Positions 61,370 through 64,000 of a stretch of DNA of 64,000 bases are shown here, one piece after another; positions within the stretch are counted from its first letter, which is position 1; the number at the start of each line of letters is the position of its first letter. Location of the stretch: assembly GCA_003254925.1 (NCBI GenBank), contig QANZ01016061.1, forward strand, positions 1 through 64,000, in the 5' to 3' direction. A program made the position numbers and the translations under genes. This DNA is from Chamaecrista fasciculata. Lineage: Eukaryota > Streptophyta > Magnoliopsida > Fabales > Fabaceae. The notes beneath the pieces are model-generated. The model saw nothing but the letters and a program-made list of their open reading frames with translations, ran no database searches and was not told the origin of the DNA.

Positions 61370-63447
61370 ATGGCTGACAAAGAAGAAGGCTTGGCTTTGA
61401 GTTTGAGCTTGCCTTCTGTACGAAACTCCCACACAAAATCGTTGTTCCCGGCAGGAATAGATGTGAATTCGGCGCCGGACTGCCACGATGAGAATAATAA
61501 TGGTGTGTCCTCGCCGAATAGTACGATATCGAGTATTAGTGGGAAGCGAAACGAGAGGGAGGCGAATGGAGACGACAACGACGCCGCCGAGAGGACCTCG
61601 TGCTCTCCCGGGAGCAACGATGGCGACGGCGACGGCGACGATGGTTCGAGGAAGAAGCTGAGGCTGTCGAAGGAACAGGCTATTGTGTTGGAGGAGACGT
61701 TCAAGGAGCACAATACACTCAATCCGGTGAGTTGTGGGGCGTTTCAGTAATTTGCTTCATGTTTAGGGGTCACATTTGGGATTAAATGATAGTTGTGTTC
61801 TAAAATTAATAAATTTAAATTGGTCAAAAATTCATTTTGGTCCTCCAAAATTCTGTTTGCATTGTCATTATTATAGCTGAAAGAGAAAGGAAAACTAATA
61901 ACAAATATATCTCTAATTTGTAATTATAGAGAGAAATCTTCCATTTTTATTCTACAAGTCAGACAAAACCATGTTTCAAACTCGTGGTAAAATAAATTGA
62001 AAAGTTTGAGGACCGGAATCAAATTTATCTTATAAGATAAGGATCAAAATGAAATTTTGACCACTAGAATTTAATGGTTTGTCTTCTAATGAAAACTTCG
62101 GTTACCTGTATACTAATTTAGGGGAGAAGTTATATATGAAGTCAGTGTAGGAAATATATTGTTGAGAAATGAAATATTCAAATTCTATGTTTATTCTCTA
62201 TATATATATTTAAAGAGAAAACTTTCTATTTGGTCTCTAAATTTATATTCAGTCAATCAATCAGTTTCTGAATAATTGAAATATATAATTTGGTCCCTGA
62301 AATATTTCAATTATCAACTATTTTGTCCTTAGTGACAATTTGGTCTCGAAATTTGAACTAATTTTAAACTTTTTTGTCCCTGAGTTTACACTAAATTAGT
62401 ATTTTGTAGTCCTTGAATTTATATTGAATTTTTATTTTATGGTCCCCAGGGACCAAATTATTGACAATTGCAATAATTCAGAGACTAAATGGTATATTTT
62501 GATTATTTAGAGATTAATTAGTTAATTCGGTGTAAATTTAAGGACCAAATAATAAGATTTCTCAATATTTGAATATATATGTTTTTCTTGGTCAGAAACA
62601 AAAGCAGGCATTAGCGAAGCAGCTGAATCTGAGGCCTAGACAAGTGGAAGTGTGGTTTCAGAACAGAAGGGCAAGGTGAGCTATGCCTATAATAATACTT
62701 GTAGTTTTATAAGGGTTAAAATTGTCTTTCTGCCATATGACCCCATACTATATTAATTTTGTTGTGTGGATGAGTAACATATATAACCCCACTTTGAATG
62801 AGTTACATGTAGAATTAAAGAGTTATGTTTTTTTCAGATGAATATGATTCTTTTCTAACTGTTGAAATCAATGAAAGCAACTCTAAGCGTATCCGGCCCT
62901 AACATATACTAATAATGGAATTGTGATTGTCACTCTTTTAGTGGGATCAATGACATGATTGCGATTATTTAAGGGTAATTCTATAAAGAGGGCGGTTGAG
63001 TTTACATATATTTTAAAGTAGAATATGTTGATTCAATGATTGAAAAGGGCATTGCTTTTGCAACTAACTCTCTTTATATGTTTATATGTTTATCTATTGT
63101 TTAAAGCCTAAGTTGATGATTATGATGCATACAGGACCAAGTTGAAGCAAACAGAAGTGGATTGTGAGTACTTGAAGAGGTGCTGTGAGAACCTAAGTGA
63201 GGAGAATAGAAGGTTGCAAAAGGAAGTGCAAGAGCTTAGGGCATTAAAATTATGCCCTCAGCTGTATATGCACATGAACCCTCCCACCACTCTTACAATG
63301 TGTCCTTCGTGCGAGCGAGTCGCGGTTTCATCCTCCTCCTCTTCCTCCTCTTCAACCACTACCATTGTACGACCATCCGCAACTCGTAATCCGGTGGACT
63401 CACTCACCCCGTGGGCGGTAATGTTGACCCAACGCCGAGGACCCTGA
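61370..63447 (+). CDS. HD-Zip class II transcription factor (HAT1/HAT2/HAT3/ATHB-2 clade)
   Basis: Three exons join into 249 codons: 61370-61726, 62596-62675 and 63135-63447 (TGA). Residues 8-14 (LALSLSL) are an EAR-type LxLxL repression motif. The IDVNSAP and [10 protein letters not shown] blocks (about 30-55) are specific to this clade. The homeodomain begins near R94 and includes helix 3 [11 protein letters not shown], split by intron 2. The leucine zipper follows, with L159, L166, L173 and L180 seven apart. CPSCE (202-206) is the class II redox-sensitive motif. Relatives are nuclear repressors that bind CAATNATTG as dimers and act in shade avoidance, auxin response and leaf polarity. The protein is shorter than Arabidopsis members (about 280-315 aa, from memory) because the stretch between the EAR motif and IDVN is short and the C-terminus is compact (ends QRRGP). 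Which clade member it equals is not clear. Confidence 0.95.
61822..62062. mobile_element. Foldback MITE in HD-Zip intron 1
   Basis: The ends GGTCAAAAATTCATTTTGG and CAAAATGAAATTTTGACC are inverted repeats. Flanks atttaaatt and actagaatt match at six of nine bases, a possible decayed 9-bp target duplication of a Mutator-like MITE. Confidence 0.65.
62215..62563. mobile_element. Second foldback MITE in HD-Zip intron 1
   Basis: The left GAGAAAACTTTCTATTTGGTC and the right ACCAAATAATAAGATTTCTC are inverted repeats, with internal TTTGGTCCC arrays. Flanks atatttaa and atatttga are nearly the same. It ends only about 30 bp upstream of exon 2. Confidence 0.65.
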
Positions 63448-63497
63448 TCGATTCTTCTCTCAAATCTTTTATGCATAGCAAAAAAATTATTAAAGTA

Positions 63498-63663
63498 GGC
63501 AAAAATATTTTTTGGTACTCTTACAATATAGGGTCAATTTCAGTATTTGGAGGTATAATTAACTCAAATATGAAAAGATTGAAAATACAATTGATCTAAC
63601 AAAATTTAAAGAGTACAAATGAAATTGACCTCATATTTAAAGGGTACCAATAACATTTTTGTC
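63498..63663. mobile_element. Small MITE just after the HD-Zip stop codon, 166 bp
   Basis: The left GGCAAAAATATTTTTTGGTAC and the right GTACCAATAACATTTTTGTC are inverted repeats. Flanks attaaagta (63489-63497) and attaaagca (63664-63672) form a 9-bp duplication with one mismatch. It begins 50 bp after the TGA, so it probably lies in the 3' UTR. Confidence 0.75.
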
Positions 63664-64000
63664 ATTAAAGCAGTTGAGGATCATATGATGAACAAATTAC
63701 TTTTGTTGACAAGCTCTTTACTCAAGGCTTATTTTATTTTGAGCCTGTTTTAGTTATGTGTAAAGGATAGGCAAGCTAATTAAAGTATGTTCTCGGTCCG
63801 GAGATGGTGAAATATATATTGCGTCAATTGTCAATTTTAAAAGCACCACTTGAAATCTCAATTCTCGTGGACTAATAATATATAGGAATGTGTCTATTTT
63901 TCTTCCAAGTAAGAGGATTTGAATTTTGAAGTATATATACTTTTTAGCATAAAGAAGATAGAGAATAATATAAAGAATAGGAATTGACACATGATTAAGA

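Noticed and set aside
1..64000. Complete LTR retrotransposon, CRISPR array, rRNA genes or organelle insert
   Set aside because: I looked for paired LTRs with a primer-binding site, regular spaced repeats, rRNA-like stretches and plastid or mitochondrial genes, and saw none.

Overview
This is a window of plant nuclear DNA, almost certainly from a eudicot. It is strongly AT-rich, with intron-split genes that use GT-AG (and one GC-AG) splice sites, a plant tRNA-Lys, plant-type transcription factors (type-IV zinc-finger GATA and HD-Zip class II), and many small DNA transposons of families common in dicots. Five protein-coding genes and one tRNA are well supported, all within about 18 kb of the 64 kb. 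The species cannot be named from the sequence.

Layout. Positions 1-8.2 kb are intergenic DNA with several foldback and hAT MITEs. From 8.6 to 13.5 kb (+) lies an eight-exon GATA26/27-type transcription factor gene. It converges on a single-exon gene for an acidic unrecognised protein at 14.6-15.6 kb (-). A tRNA-Lys(CTT) gene follows at 15.77 kb (+), then an intronless RBM42-like RRM gene at 18.4-19.1 kb (-). From 19.2 to 47 kb there is no convincing protein gene. This stretch holds hAT, PIF/Harbinger-like and Mutator-like MITEs, a 5'-truncated LINE, tandem duplications and a large TTG/TCG microsatellite. A TATA box followed by a miRNA-precursor-like hairpin sits at 26.69-26.89 kb. From 47.1 to 51.6 kb (+) lies an eight-exon gene for a triple-KH RNA-binding protein. 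From 52 to 61 kb is repeat-rich DNA, including a hAT MITE nested in a PIF/Harbinger element and a tRNA-derived SINE. From 61.4 to 63.4 kb (+) lies a three-exon HD-Zip II gene of the HAT1/HAT2/HAT3/ATHB-2 clade, with MITEs in its first intron and 50 bp after its stop codon.

The genes do not form a pathway. Two encode DNA-binding regulators (GATA, HD-Zip II) and two encode RNA-binding proteins (RBM42-like, KH). From memory, Arabidopsis also has a GATA26/27 gene near a HAT1/HAT2 gene on chromosomes 4 and 5, so the window may preserve that old linkage. The best candidate for something undescribed is the hairpin at 26.79-26.89 kb, whose arms pair over about 40 nt, with a TATA box about 95 bp upstream. 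I could not match it to any miRNA family I know.
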